Shown here piece by piece: positions 8,197 through 17,090 of a DNA stretch of 64,000 nucleotides. Position numbers and translations under genes: made by a program. Origin of the DNA: JACTMZ01 sp044359955 (GTDB lineage Bacteria; Verrucomicrobiota; Verrucomicrobiia; Chthoniobacterales; JACTMZ01). The stretch's first letter is position 1, and every line of letters begins with the position of its first letter. The notes below the pieces were generated by a model. It was not told where the DNA came from. It ran no database searches and was given only the letters and a program-made list of their open reading frames with translations. Where the stretch lies: assembly GCA_044359955.1 (NCBI GenBank), contig JBIKLF010000001.1:124001-188000 (forward strand), read 5' to 3'.

Positions 8197-8619
8197 ATGA
8201 ATATGGACGTCCACAAACTCCTCCGCCTCAAGCGATACGAAACACCGACGTCCGATTACTTCGAGCGCTTCCTCGACGAGTTCAACGAGCGTCAGCGCTC
8301 CGAACTCCTCCGCCAGCCCACGTGGAATCTCCTCTGGGAGCGTCTGGTCGGTGGCCTTCCTGAATTCCGCGTGCCGAGTCTGGCTTATGCCGGGGTGGCG
8401 GCTGCCGCCGTGGTGCTTTCCACCTTCATTCTCGTGACCCAAAAGGACACGCTGCCGACCGGTTCCGGTCTGGCCCTCAACGATCCCCGTCCGACTGTCA
8501 ATGTCCTGCCGCCCGGCAGTGGCGACCTCCGCCTGCCTGTTTCTTCGCGTTCGGAATTTCCGCCGCACTATGTGCTCGAGGCCCGGCCGGTGAGTTATGA
8601 GTCGCCCTACAGCTTTTAG
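8197..8619 (+). CDS. Single-pass membrane protein, putative anti-sigma factor
   Basis: This 140-residue protein has a charged N-terminal domain of about 60 residues, one membrane helix (about 63-84, YAGVAAAAVVLSTFILV) and a Pro-rich periplasmic tail. That topology and its place directly after an ECF sigma gene suggest it holds the sigma factor at the membrane. No zinc-binding HxxxCxxC motif of the ZAS family is visible. Its 3' end overlaps the next gene by 23 bases, so the three are probably translated as one operon. Confidence 0.65.
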   Translation: MNMDVHKLLRLKRYETPTSDYFERFLDEFNERQRSELLRQPTWNLLWERLVGGLPEFRVPSLAYAGVAAAAVVLSTFILVTQKDTLPTGSGLALNDPRPTVNVLPPGSGDLRLPVSSRSEFPPHYVLEARPVSYESPYSF

Positions 8620-9640
8620 TCTTTGCGCCGTGCTGGCTGGCGTGGCGCTGGTTGGCCCGGCCGGAGCTAATCCGGCGGGTGCGCCGCCGCTTCGGGAGGT
8701 GGATGATTCCGCCATGGCGGATGCCATTGAAACCACGGTGGCCGAGGTCTTCACCTCCGCCATGCCTTCCGTGGTGCGCGTCGAGTCGGATGACGAACTC
8801 GGGAAAGTTTCCGGCACGGGTTTTTTCGCCGATGCGACGGGAACGATCTACACGCTGGCTTCGGTGGTGGGCGACGGACTGAGTGTTTCGGTCACGCACG
8901 GTGACCAACGTTGGCCGGCCAAGCTGCTGGCCAAGGATCCGCGCAGCGGCATCGCCCTGATCAAGGTCGACGAAGCCGGGGCGACACCTTTTCTCGAGAG
9001 GGGCGATTGCCGCGAGGTGAAAGCTTCCTCGCCCCTCGTGGTGGTCGGTTTTCCTTTCGACCATGACGTCTCGCCGAGCTTCGGGATCGTGGGCGGTCTG
9101 GACCGGAAATCGCAGGGAAAATTTTTCACCACCACGCATATCCGCGCGAATATTCCGGTGCAACGTGGTCAGGGTGGCAGCCCCGTGCTCAATCTTGACG
9201 GCCAGGTGGTCGGCGTGCTGGTCAGCGGGATCGAGTCCGGTGCCGGTTGTTTCGTCCTGCCGATCCGCGCCGCGGAGAAAGTGCGCCAAGATGTGGTGCG
9301 ATTCGGCGATGTGCGTCACGGCTGGGCCGGGGTGACCGTGCACGAAATGCCCGTGGCCGTGCAGGGCTCGCACCTGATGATCGACATGGTCGACCCGAGC
9401 GGCCCGGCTTCCCGTCAGTTCCGTTCGGGGGACGTCGTCCTGCAAGTGGGCGACATCGCCATCCGCGAACCCGAGGATGCTCTCGATGCCTCTTTTTTCC
9501 TGACCGCCGGCGAGCCGGTCGCGGTCAGGGTCGCTCGCGGGGAAGAGACCCTTGATCTGCAACTGACACCCGCCGAGCACCCGCTCGAACGGAGCAGTGC
9601 ATTGCAGGCGCTCGGTCCCGGGAGCCTGCTCGCGCCCTGA
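8597..9640 (+). CDS. HtrA/DegP-like protein with a lost catalytic triad, plus PDZ domain
   Basis: This 347-residue exported protein has a signal peptide ending near PAGANPA, a trypsin-like domain (about 50-235) and one PDZ domain (about 240-335, with GSHLMIDMVDPSGPA and FRSGDVVLQVGD). The HtrA landmarks are recognisable: SGTGFFADATGTIYTLASVV, DPRSGIALIKVD and GQGGSPVLNLDGQVVGV. Aligned by eye with HtrA, the catalytic His, Asp and Ser are Ser89, Gly118 and Gly193. It is therefore probably a non-proteolytic sensor or scaffold. Its position after sigma and anti-sigma genes recalls DegS in the RseA cascade, but cleavage is not expected. Confidence 0.85.
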   Translation: MSRPTAFSLCAVLAGVALVGPAGANPAGAPPLREVDDSAMADAIETTVAEVFTSAMPSVVRVESDDELGKVSGTGFFADATGTIYTLASVVGDGLSVSVTHGDQRWPAKLLAKDPRSGIALIKVDEAGATPFLERGDCREVKASSPLVVVGFPFDHDVSPSFGIVGGLDRKSQGKFFTTTHIRANIPVQRGQGGSPVLNLDGQVVGVLVSGIESGAGCFVLPIRAAEKVRQDVVRFGDVRHGWAGVTVHEMPVAVQGSHLMIDMVDPSGPASRQFRSGDVVLQVGDIAIREPEDALDASFFLTAGEPVAVRVARGEETLDLQLTPAEHPLERSSALQALGPGSLLAP

Positions 9641-9645
9641 GCGTG

Positions 9646-10605
9646 TCACCCTTCGCTGAAGACACCCATCGCGCGGAATTTGTCATAGCGCGCGGCCAGA
9701 AGTTTGGCCGGTGACTCTTTGGTCAGGGCGTCGAGGTTTTCCACGAGTGCTTTTTTGAGCAGTGCCGCCGCTCCTGGGTGGTCGTGGTGGGCCCCGCCCT
9801 GCGGTTCGGGCACCACTCCGTCGACCAGTCCGAGTTCCATGAGGTGGGGAGCGGTGAGTTTGAGGGCCTCGGCGGCTTCCGGGGCATGGCTCCGGTGCTT
9901 CCAAAGGATGGCGGCGCAGCCTTCGGGACTGATCACCGAGTAATAGGCGTTTTCCATGATGAGCACGCGGTCGGCCACCCCGATGCCGAGGGCGCCGCCC
10001 GAACCGCCTTCACCGATGACCACGGCAACAATGGGTGTCTCCAGCAGCATCATTTCCCGCAGGTTGACCGCGATGGATTCCGCGATGTGCCGTTCCTCCG
10101 CGCCGATGCCGGGGAAGGCCCCGGGCGTGTCGACCAGGGCGACGACGGGCAGGCCGAACTTGGCTGCGAGCCGCATGACGCGCAGCGCTTTGCGGTAGCC
10201 TTCGGGATGGGCGCTGCCGAAATTGCGGAGAATGTTTTCCTTCGTGTCGCGCCCCTTTTGGTTCGTCACCACCGCGACGGGACGTCCGTCGATCCTGGCC
10301 AGTCCGCACGGCATCGACGCATCGTCGCCGAAGAGGCGGTCGCCGTGCAGTTCGGTGAAGTCCTCGAAGCACAGCCCGAGGTAATCAAGGGCGAAAGGCC
10401 GTGCGGTGTGGCGGGCGATCTGCACCCGCTGCCAGGCGGTCAGGTTCTCGTAGATTTCCTTTTTCAGCGCGCCGATCTTTTTCTCGATCTTGCCGACCTC
10501 CGAGTCGACACCCAGATCGGTCCCGTTGGCTTTATCGCGCAGCCGCTGCAAGTGTTCTTCCAGCTCGGCGATCGGTTTCTCGAAATCCAGCGTTTGGAAT
10601 TTCAT
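9646..10605 (-). CDS. accA: Acetyl-CoA carboxylase carboxyltransferase subunit alpha
   Basis: This 319-residue protein is the alpha half of the carboxyltransferase that moves CO2 from biotin to acetyl-CoA, making malonyl-CoA. The N-terminus LDFEKPIAELE, GDRLFGDDASMPCGLA, VTNQKGRDTKENI, DTPGAFPGIGAEERHIAESI and EGGSGGALGIGVAD are all family landmarks. The Met at 10605 gives the conserved N-terminus; an upstream start would add eight residues. It lies 63 bases downstream of a hypothetical gene and converges on the HtrA-like gene. Confidence 0.96.
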   Translation of the reverse strand: MKFQTLDFEKPIAELEEHLQRLRDKANGTDLGVDSEVGKIEKKIGALKKEIYENLTAWQRVQIARHTARPFALDYLGLCFEDFTELHGDRLFGDDASMPCGLARIDGRPVAVVTNQKGRDTKENILRNFGSAHPEGYRKALRVMRLAAKFGLPVVALVDTPGAFPGIGAEERHIAESIAVNLREMMLLETPIVAVVIGEGGSGGALGIGVADRVLIMENAYYSVISPEGCAAILWKHRSHAPEAAEALKLTAPHLMELGLVDGVVPEPQGGAHHDHPGAAALLKKALVENLDALTKESPAKLLAARYDKFRAMGVFSEG

Positions 10606-10668
10606 CACTGTGTATTCTGGCCGGATCACGGCGGCGTGGGCAGCACAAAAACGGATCCCGGACCGGCC

Positions 10669-11190
10669 TCAGAGGAGCCCGCGCCGCTTCCATTCCTCCA
10701 TGTTGCCCCCGGCCGAACGCCGTGCGGTATCGACCGCCAGCTTGAGCAGCGAGACTTCCCAAGCATCATCCACACTCTCGACCACGGCGCGCCGCGTCTC
10801 ACCCTCGTCGCGCGCACGGAGCACGGTCTCGGCCACGACTTTGTCGAGTTGTCCGCTGACAATTTCCTCCTGCAAGTTGCTTTTCGTGAATTGGAATCCG
10901 TAGCGGAGAAACTTGAGGTCTTCGCCGCTCGCCTCGAGCCAGTCGGCAAATTCACGGGCCTTCTCGCCGAAGCCTTCGAGCATGATGCGGGCGTAGTTGC
11001 CCGGGGATAGGATGCGCGGACGCTCGGCCTGCAGGGTGCCGCGACGGAGACGCACGCGATTGACCTCGTCCATCAGTTCGCTGACCAGCACGAAGTCGAA
11101 TGCGGTCGACCCGAAGGTCTCGATGAGGCCTGCGGGTTCCAGGTGGGTTCTGGTGTTTTCCAGAGCGTAAAGAAAGCTGTCGCGGTCCAT
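10669..11190 (-). CDS. Hypothetical protein
   Basis: This 173-residue soluble protein is rich in Glu and Arg and mainly helical. It has no signal peptide, membrane segment or catalytic motif that I recognise. Segments such as YALENTRTHLEPAGLIETFG and FGEKAREFADWLEASGEDL suggest a compact helical fold. It precedes accA on the same strand with a 63-base gap and is divergent from ispH. It appears to be a real gene by codon pattern and length, but I cannot assign a role. Confidence 0.6.
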   Translation of the reverse strand: MDRDSFLYALENTRTHLEPAGLIETFGSTAFDFVLVSELMDEVNRVRLRRGTLQAERPRILSPGNYARIMLEGFGEKAREFADWLEASGEDLKFLRYGFQFTKSNLQEEIVSGQLDKVVAETVLRARDEGETRRAVVESVDDAWEVSLLKLAVDTARRSAGGNMEEWKRRGLL

Positions 11191-11291
11191 GGTGGTCGTG
11201 GCAAGACGATAAGCGCCCGGGGCGCGGATGCAAGAATGGGCGCACGTTCCCGTTGGACGCCGGCACGGGGGGCGTTAGATTGGCTGCGTCC

Positions 11292-12497
11292 ATGAGCACC
11301 GCTGTCCCGTCCAAGCGCGTCAACCTCCGCACCCCGGAGGTCATGCAGGAGGTGCAGGCCGCCGTCGAATCGCACTACCATAGTCCCATGGTCGAGCGTT
11401 TGCGGGCCTCCGGGGGCGTGGCGACCTTCGGCGATGTGACCGTGCGCTTGGCCAAGCAATTCGGCTTTTGCTACGGCGTCGAGCGGGCCATCGATCTGGC
11501 CTATGCGGCACGGAAAGTTTTTGCCGACCGCAATATCTTTCTCGTCGGTGAAATTATCCACAATCCGGACGTCAACGCGCAACTTGCCGCCATGGGCATC
11601 CGCACGCTGTCCGGAACGTGCAAGTTGACCGATATCGACGAACTATCACCCGAAGATGTGGTCATTGTGCCCGCTTTCGGTGCCGAGGTTGCGGTGCACG
11701 AACGGATCAAGGCGCGGGGTTGCCAGATTGTCGACACCACCTGCGGTGACGTCATGAGCGTGTGGAAACGGGTGCGGCAATACGCCAACGATGGGGTGAC
11801 CTCGATCATCCACGGTAAGTCCGACCACGAAGAGACAAGGGCGACCAGTTCCCGCGCGCGATCTGCGGGGGGCGACGGTCATTTTCTCGTGGTCTATGAT
11901 CTGGAGGAGACAGACTATCTTTGCCACTACCTGCGCCACGGCGGCGACCGTGCGGCCTTTCTGGACAAGTTTCGTGGTGCTTGCTCCGAAGGATTCGACC
12001 CCGATCTGCATCTGCACAAAGTCGGCGTGGCCAACCAGACCACCATGCTCCGCTCCGAAACTGAAGAGGTGCAGCGGCGGATCCGTCTTGCGGTGACGGC
12101 GCGCGATGGGTCGGAGGAAAATTTCCGCGTCTTCGACACCATTTGCGGCGCCACGCAGGAGCGCCAGGATGCGCTGCTCGACCTGCTCGCCCGTCCGCCA
12201 GACCTCATGCTCGTCGTCGGCGGTTACAACAGCTCGAACACCACGCACCTCGCCGACATGGCCAAGGAAAAGCTGCCGGCCTATTTTGTTCTCAATGCCG
12301 ACTGCCTCGAGTCGCCGCAGCATATTCGTCATTTTGACACCCACGCACGTTGCGAAATAACTGCCGAGGACTGGTTGCCGGCCGGTCCGATCTCTGTCGG
12401 GATCACGGCAGGTGCCTCTTGCCCGAGTAACCTGATCGAGGATGTCATCATCCGCCTCCTGAAGCTGCGGGAGATTTCGGCCCCTGATCAAGCGTGA
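11292..12497 (+). CDS. ispH: 4-hydroxy-3-methylbut-2-enyl diphosphate reductase
   Basis: This 401-residue protein is the last enzyme of the MEP isoprenoid pathway, a [4Fe-4S] protein that makes IPP and DMAPP. Three cluster cysteines are visible: FGFCYGVERAI near residue 64, TTCGDVMSVWKRV near 150, and GASCPSNLIED near 379. It is of the long form (about 400 residues, as in cyanobacteria and plants) rather than the 310-residue E. coli form. The ATG at 11292 is preferred; 13 more residues could be read from an upstream start. Confidence 0.95.
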   Translation: MSTAVPSKRVNLRTPEVMQEVQAAVESHYHSPMVERLRASGGVATFGDVTVRLAKQFGFCYGVERAIDLAYAARKVFADRNIFLVGEIIHNPDVNAQLAAMGIRTLSGTCKLTDIDELSPEDVVIVPAFGAEVAVHERIKARGCQIVDTTCGDVMSVWKRVRQYANDGVTSIIHGKSDHEETRATSSRARSAGGDGHFLVVYDLEETDYLCHYLRHGGDRAAFLDKFRGACSEGFDPDLHLHKVGVANQTTMLRSETEEVQRRIRLAVTARDGSEENFRVFDTICGATQERQDALLDLLARPPDLMLVVGGYNSSNTTHLADMAKEKLPAYFVLNADCLESPQHIRHFDTHARCEITAEDWLPAGPISVGITAGASCPSNLIEDVIIRLLKLREISAPDQA

Positions 12498-12612
12498 CCC
12501 CGGGCTACCGCCCACAAAAACCCCCTTGCGCGGACTGGACTTCGAGGGTATGGAAAACGAGAACTGTTCACCCATGACTGTCCTTTATCCCCCCAAAAAC
12601 TTTAGGCACGGA

Positions 12613-13137
12613 ATGCGGCGATCTGCTTTCTTACTCGTTGTGGCCGTTGGCTTGGTCACTTCGTCTGTTGCCCAGACCGACTCTCCTGCTTTTCGTTTCC
12701 CTCCCGGTGTTGACTGGAACAGCGCCACGCCTGAGCAGATAGTGCAGTCCGTCTTTGATGCGGCCAAAAACAATCCTGATGCGGCAGCAGATGTTGCTGC
12801 CGCAGGCGTTTTGGCGGCAGCCCAGACTGGGCGCTTTCCGCGGGAGGGAAGTCAGGACGGCAAGCAAACAACCGATCCTGATGGCTCTGGTGGTGACCCG
12901 ACGATTGAAGATGTGGCTGGAATGATTGCTGATGCGGCGAAGCAGGCCAATCCCGCCATGGCGCCGCAAATCGACTCTGCGGTTGCCGGGGTTCTCGCTA
13001 CCCTGCCTGCGGGCGGTGCGCTTGGTGGTTCTGGCCCGACAGGAACGGGTGACCCCAGCGGAGGATCTGCGCCCCCGCCGCCGGCAGGTTTTGGCGGAGG
13101 CGGAGGTTCCAGCGGCTCGAGTAGCGCGAGCAATTAA
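12613..13137 (+). CDS. Secreted low-complexity protein
   Basis: This 174-residue protein begins with a clear Sec signal peptide (RRSAFLLVVAVGLVTSSVAQ, cleavage predicted after SVA). The mature part has Ala-rich helical stretches with repeated DAAK/DAAA words and ends in a Gly/Pro/Ser-rich disordered tail. The ATG at 12613 was chosen because it places the signal peptide at the N-terminus, although the frame is open back to 12526. It converges on cysI with only 18 bases between stops. I do not recognise a family. Confidence 0.65.
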   Translation: MRRSAFLLVVAVGLVTSSVAQTDSPAFRFPPGVDWNSATPEQIVQSVFDAAKNNPDAAADVAAAGVLAAAQTGRFPREGSQDGKQTTDPDGSGGDPTIEDVAGMIADAAKQANPAMAPQIDSAVAGVLATLPAGGALGGSGPTGTGDPSGGSAPPPPAGFGGGGGSSGSSSASN

Positions 13138-13155
13138 AGCTTGGCGCGGCGCGCC

Positions 13156-14871
13156 TCAGACCATGATTTCCTCGTGGAAGAGGCGGCCTTCGGTCGTGGC
13201 CTTGACGTAGCCGGCGCGGATGGTGAAGTCGCCGAAGTGTTCGCCCTCCTCCCGTTCCGTGGCATAGCGGCGGATGATCGGTGCGAGTTCGTTGACGATC
13301 TCCTCCGCTTTGACCGAGGGCTTGTAGAGTTTGTTCAGCCTTGAACCGTCATGGGCGGCGCCGAGGTAGATGTTGTATTTGCCCGGGGCGCGACCGACAA
13401 AACCGATTTCCCCGAGGTAAGGCCGCGCACAGCCGTTCGGGCAACCGGTCATGCGGATGAGGATGGCGTCGTGGTGCAGACCGCACTCCTCGATCACTTC
13501 GTCCAATTCGCTGACCAGTTGGGGCAGGTAGCGCTCGCTTTCCGCGAGAGCGAGGCCGCAGGTGGGGAGGGCGACGCACGCCATCGAATTGAGGCGCAGA
13601 CCGGTGATGCGTTCGGGGACATCCAGCTTGTATTGCTTGAGCAGTGCTTCGATCCGCGGCTTTTGCTCCGCCGTCACGCCGCCGATGACCAGATTCTGGT
13701 TGGCGGTGAGACGGAAGTCGCCGGCGTGGACCTTGGCAATCTCGCGCAGGCCGGTTTTGGCCGGAAGGTCATCGGTGTCGCGCAGGCGGCCGTTCTGGAT
13801 GAAGAGCCCGTAATACCAGCGTCCATCCGTGCCTTCGCTCCAACCGTAGCGGTCGCCCGAGCTGGTGAATTCAAAAGGACGCGTCTCGCCCAGTTTCCAG
13901 CCGAGACGGGATTCGAGTTCGTTTTTGAACCAGTCGATACCGCGGTCCTCGATGGTGTATTTGAGGCGGGCGTGCTTGCGGTTGGTGCGGTCGCCGAAAT
14001 CGCGCTGCACGGTGAGGACATTTTCCGCGACCTCGACAACTTTTTCCCGCGGGAGGTAGCCGATGACGTTGGCCAAGCGCGGGTAGGTTTTGGTGTCGCT
14101 GTGTGACATACCAAGGCCGCCGCCGACCGAGAGGTTGTAGCCGAGGAGTTTTCCTTCTTCCCCGATGGCAATGAAACCGAGGTCCTGCGTGTAAACGTCG
14201 ATGTCATTGCTCGGGGGAACGGCGAAGCCGGTTTTGAATTTGCGCGGAAGATACGTTTTGCCGTAGAGCGGTTCCTCCTCGGTCTCGGGATTCACTTTTT
14301 CGCCGTCGAGCCAGATCTCGTGGTAGGCGCGGGTCTGCGGGGTGAGGTGGGCGCTGACCGCGCGGGCGTCTTCGAGGACGGGAGCGTGGAGGGCGGATTG
14401 CCAGGGGTTCGGGTTGGCCATGACGTTGCGATTCACGTCGCCGCAGGCCGCGATGCAGTCGAGGACGGCGTCGTTGATGCCCTGCATGGTCGTTTTGAGG
14501 ACGTCCTTGGTGATGAAGTGGAGTTGGAAGGCTTGGCGGGTGGTCAGCTTGATGTTGTGGCTGCCGTATTGGTCGGCCAGCGCGTCGATCTTGAGCCACT
14601 GCTCCGGGGTGCAGACGCCGCCGGGGACGCGGATGCGGATCATGAAGATGAAGGCTTTTTCGAGGCCGGCCTTCTTGCGTTCGGTGCGCTGGTCGCGGTG
14701 GTCCTGCTGGTAGATGCCGTGGAATTTCGAGACGGTCGTGTCGTCGTCGGAGATGGCGCCGGTCGAGCGGTCCTCGAGGCTGGCGGCCAGCGTGCCGCGG
14801 AGGAAATTGCTGGCTTCTTTGAGGCCCTCGACTTTGGAGAGCGGCTTGGGGTCGGCGTGGTCGGAGATCAT
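13156..14871 (-). CDS. cysI: Sulfite reductase hemoprotein subunit
   Basis: This 571-residue protein is a siroheme- and [4Fe-4S]-containing sulfite reductase of the CysI type, reducing sulfite to sulfide. It has the duplicated ferredoxin-nitrite/sulfite reductase architecture. The cluster cysteines lie in ACVALPTCGLALAE and MTGCPNGCARPYLGE, where the last Cys also ligates siroheme. The siroheme-binding basic residues KLTTRQAFQLH and GDVNRNVM are present. Length matches E. coli CysI. No flavoprotein partner (cysJ) is beside it, so electrons may come from ferredoxin. It is divergent from aat. Confidence 0.95.
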   Translation of the reverse strand: MISDHADPKPLSKVEGLKEASNFLRGTLAASLEDRSTGAISDDDTTVSKFHGIYQQDHRDQRTERKKAGLEKAFIFMIRIRVPGGVCTPEQWLKIDALADQYGSHNIKLTTRQAFQLHFITKDVLKTTMQGINDAVLDCIAACGDVNRNVMANPNPWQSALHAPVLEDARAVSAHLTPQTRAYHEIWLDGEKVNPETEEEPLYGKTYLPRKFKTGFAVPPSNDIDVYTQDLGFIAIGEEGKLLGYNLSVGGGLGMSHSDTKTYPRLANVIGYLPREKVVEVAENVLTVQRDFGDRTNRKHARLKYTIEDRGIDWFKNELESRLGWKLGETRPFEFTSSGDRYGWSEGTDGRWYYGLFIQNGRLRDTDDLPAKTGLREIAKVHAGDFRLTANQNLVIGGVTAEQKPRIEALLKQYKLDVPERITGLRLNSMACVALPTCGLALAESERYLPQLVSELDEVIEECGLHHDAILIRMTGCPNGCARPYLGEIGFVGRAPGKYNIYLGAAHDGSRLNKLYKPSVKAEEIVNELAPIIRRYATEREEGEHFGDFTIRAGYVKATTEGRLFHEEIMV

Positions 14872-14972
14872 GGCGTGGTCAGCAGATGAATTTAAAGGCC
14901 CGTGGCACGGGGGGCAACCGTCGAATGTGCGGGTTGCATGGCGGGCCGGTTTGCGTCAAATGTTACGTTGCC

Positions 14973-15665
14973 ATGTCGGATCTGGTTTCCCAGTCTTTTC
15001 CCCCCGAGCGGCTGACCGCCGTCTCGGTGCTGCGCGCTTACCGGGACGGATTTTTTCCCATGGGTTGCGGCGACGGGCGGTTGCGGTGGTTTTCGCCGGA
15101 CCCCCGGGGCATCCTGCCTCTGGACGGCTTCCATTTGCCGCACGGATTCCGCCGGGTGCTCCCGCGTTTGGGTTTCACCGTGAGTGTGGATCTGGCCTTT
15201 TCGGAAGTTGTGGCGGGCTGTGCGGACCGACCCGAGACATGGATCGATCCCGCCATCGCGAGGGTCTATGCCGATCTTTTTGCCGCGCGTTCCGCCCACA
15301 GTGTCGAGGTGTGGCAAGGAGGCAACCTGGTCGGCGGGCTTTATGGCGTGCGGTTGGGCGGGGTTTTTTTCGGTGAGTCGATGTTTTCGCGGGTCAGGGA
15401 GGCTTCCAAGGTGGCCCTGCTTGCGCTGGTCGGCATTCTCCGCGCCCAGCAGTTCGGATTGCTCGATATCCAATGGGTGACCGATCACCTGGAGAATTTC
15501 GGTGCGGTGGAAATTCGCCGCCCCGTCTACCTCAACTACCTCCGCGAGGCCATGGTGAGACCGTGTTCCTTCCCGCCACCCGGCGAGGTGCGTCTGGCGG
15601 AATTGCCGAGGCAGCACGCCATCGCGATGACGGAGCAGCGCGGGGCGGGTGTGTCTTTGCCCTGA
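14973..15665 (+). CDS. aat: Leucyl/phenylalanyl-tRNA--protein transferase
   Basis: This 230-residue enzyme adds Leu or Phe from charged tRNA to proteins with N-terminal Arg or Lys, marking them for ClpS/ClpAP. Family landmarks are AYRDGFFPMG, RWFSPDPRGILPL, TWIDPAIARVYADLF, HSVEVWQGGNLVGGLYGV and FFGESMFSRVREASKVAL. The ATG at 14973 gives the conserved N-terminus and normal length; the frame continues upstream into the cysI promoter region. Confidence 0.95.
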   Translation: MSDLVSQSFPPERLTAVSVLRAYRDGFFPMGCGDGRLRWFSPDPRGILPLDGFHLPHGFRRVLPRLGFTVSVDLAFSEVVAGCADRPETWIDPAIARVYADLFAARSAHSVEVWQGGNLVGGLYGVRLGGVFFGESMFSRVREASKVALLALVGILRAQQFGLLDIQWVTDHLENFGAVEIRRPVYLNYLREAMVRPCSFPPPGEVRLAELPRQHAIAMTEQRGAGVSLP

Positions 15666-15699
15666 GGGCGGTTTGCCGGCCTGTCCCCCGGGGCGGACT

Positions 15700-17085
15700 T
15701 CAAACCGAGGGTTCTGATTTGATTTCCCCGTCGGCAAACACGGTGACAATCACCTTTTCCTCGGCGGCGCGCCGGGCCGAGGTCAGCGGACGACCCTGGG
15801 TATCCATCGTGATGGTGAAACCGCGGGCCAGCGTTTGGCGTGGCCCGAGCAATTCCAAGGCGTGGGCGTGACGCTCCCGCTGGAGCCGGCGTTGTTGCAG
15901 GAAAGTGGCCGTTGCTTTCTCGCGGCGCTGGGTCAGGGCGGCCAGACGGTCGGACCAAAAGGCCAGGCGGGCGGACGGGGCACGGGCTGCGAGAACCGCC
16001 CTGGCCCGGCCGGTGCTCTCTTGGAGCAAGGCAAGGCGGGCCGAGACGGCCGAACTGCTGCGAGCCTGCAGGTCGTCGGTCAACTGGCGCCAATCGCCAA
16101 TCCGGCGCAGGGGCAAGCGGAAGACTCCGGACGCGGCGCGCAGTTCGAGTTGTGCGCGGGCTTGGGTCAAATGGACGCCGGCATCGCGCTCGAGGCGCCG
16201 GAGCAGGGAACGCAAGCGGTCGATCGTCTCCGCGCGATCCGTGCTGAGAATTTCCGCCGCGGCACTGGGCGTGGGGGCGCGCACGTCGGCGGCGAGGTCC
16301 GCAGTGGTCACATCGGTTTCATGGCCGACCGCCGAGATGACCGGCACGCCGCTGGCGGCAATGGCGCGGGCGAGGATCTCTTCATTGAATTCCCACAGGT
16401 CCTCGAGGCTTCCGCCACCGCGGGTGACGACGATGACATCCACCGCGGGAAAACCGCGATCCTCGGCCGCGGCGAAACGTCCGACCGCCTCGGCAATTTC
16501 CCTCGCCGCCCCCCGTCCCTGGACACGGACCGGAGCGATGAAAATTTCAATGTGCGGTGCCCGCCGGCGCAGGACGTGCAGGAAGTCGCGGATCGCGGCA
16601 CCGGTGGGCGAAGTGACCACCCCGACGCGGACAGGGTGGGGAGGCAGGGGCTTTTTGCGGGATTGGTCGAAGAGTCCCTCGGCCCGGAGTTTTTCTTGGA
16701 GGGCACGGAGGCGTGCTTCGAGTTCGCCGGCACCGCGCGATTGCAGGCGGCGGACGACGATTTGGTATTGGCCGCGCGCCTCGTAGACCGAGATGTCGCC
16801 GAACAATTCGACCTGCATCCCATCGCGCAAGGGCGGCGCCCCGGAAGCCGAGCTGCGGAAGAGAACGCAGGAGACCTGCGCACTTTCGTCTTTCAGGCTG
16901 AAATATTGGTGCCCGGATGGTTGCCGGCGGAGATTGGAAAGTTCACCCTGCACCCAAACCGTGCCAAGAGTTCCTTCAAGGCATTCGCGCACCGCGCGGT
17001 TGAGCCGGGTGACGGTCAACGGGCCGCTTGGTGCCGGGGGCTCGGCCCGCTCTTCGGGGAAGGCGAGAATGCCCTGCTTGTTCAT
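15700..17085 (-). CDS. xseA: Exodeoxyribonuclease VII large subunit
   Basis: This 461-residue protein is the large catalytic subunit of exonuclease VII. It begins with an OB-fold (LTVTRLNRAVRECLEGTLG, VWVQGELSNLR, HQYFSLKDE) and contains the catalytic core VRVGVVTSPTGAAIRDFLHVL, VIVVTRGGGSLEDLWEFN and SAVGHETDVTTADLAADVRAPTPSAAAE (given in parts). A long coiled-coil region follows and the end is LARGFTI-type. It starts five bases after the LON-domain gene, so they form an operon. No xseB is visible nearby. Confidence 0.95.
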   Translation of the reverse strand: MNKQGILAFPEERAEPPAPSGPLTVTRLNRAVRECLEGTLGTVWVQGELSNLRRQPSGHQYFSLKDESAQVSCVLFRSSASGAPPLRDGMQVELFGDISVYEARGQYQIVVRRLQSRGAGELEARLRALQEKLRAEGLFDQSRKKPLPPHPVRVGVVTSPTGAAIRDFLHVLRRRAPHIEIFIAPVRVQGRGAAREIAEAVGRFAAAEDRGFPAVDVIVVTRGGGSLEDLWEFNEEILARAIAASGVPVISAVGHETDVTTADLAADVRAPTPSAAAEILSTDRAETIDRLRSLLRRLERDAGVHLTQARAQLELRAASGVFRLPLRRIGDWRQLTDDLQARSSSAVSARLALLQESTGRARAVLAARAPSARLAFWSDRLAALTQRREKATATFLQQRRLQRERHAHALELLGPRQTLARGFTITMDTQGRPLTSARRAAEEKVIVTVFADGEIKSEPSV

Positions 17086-17090
17086 GGCGG

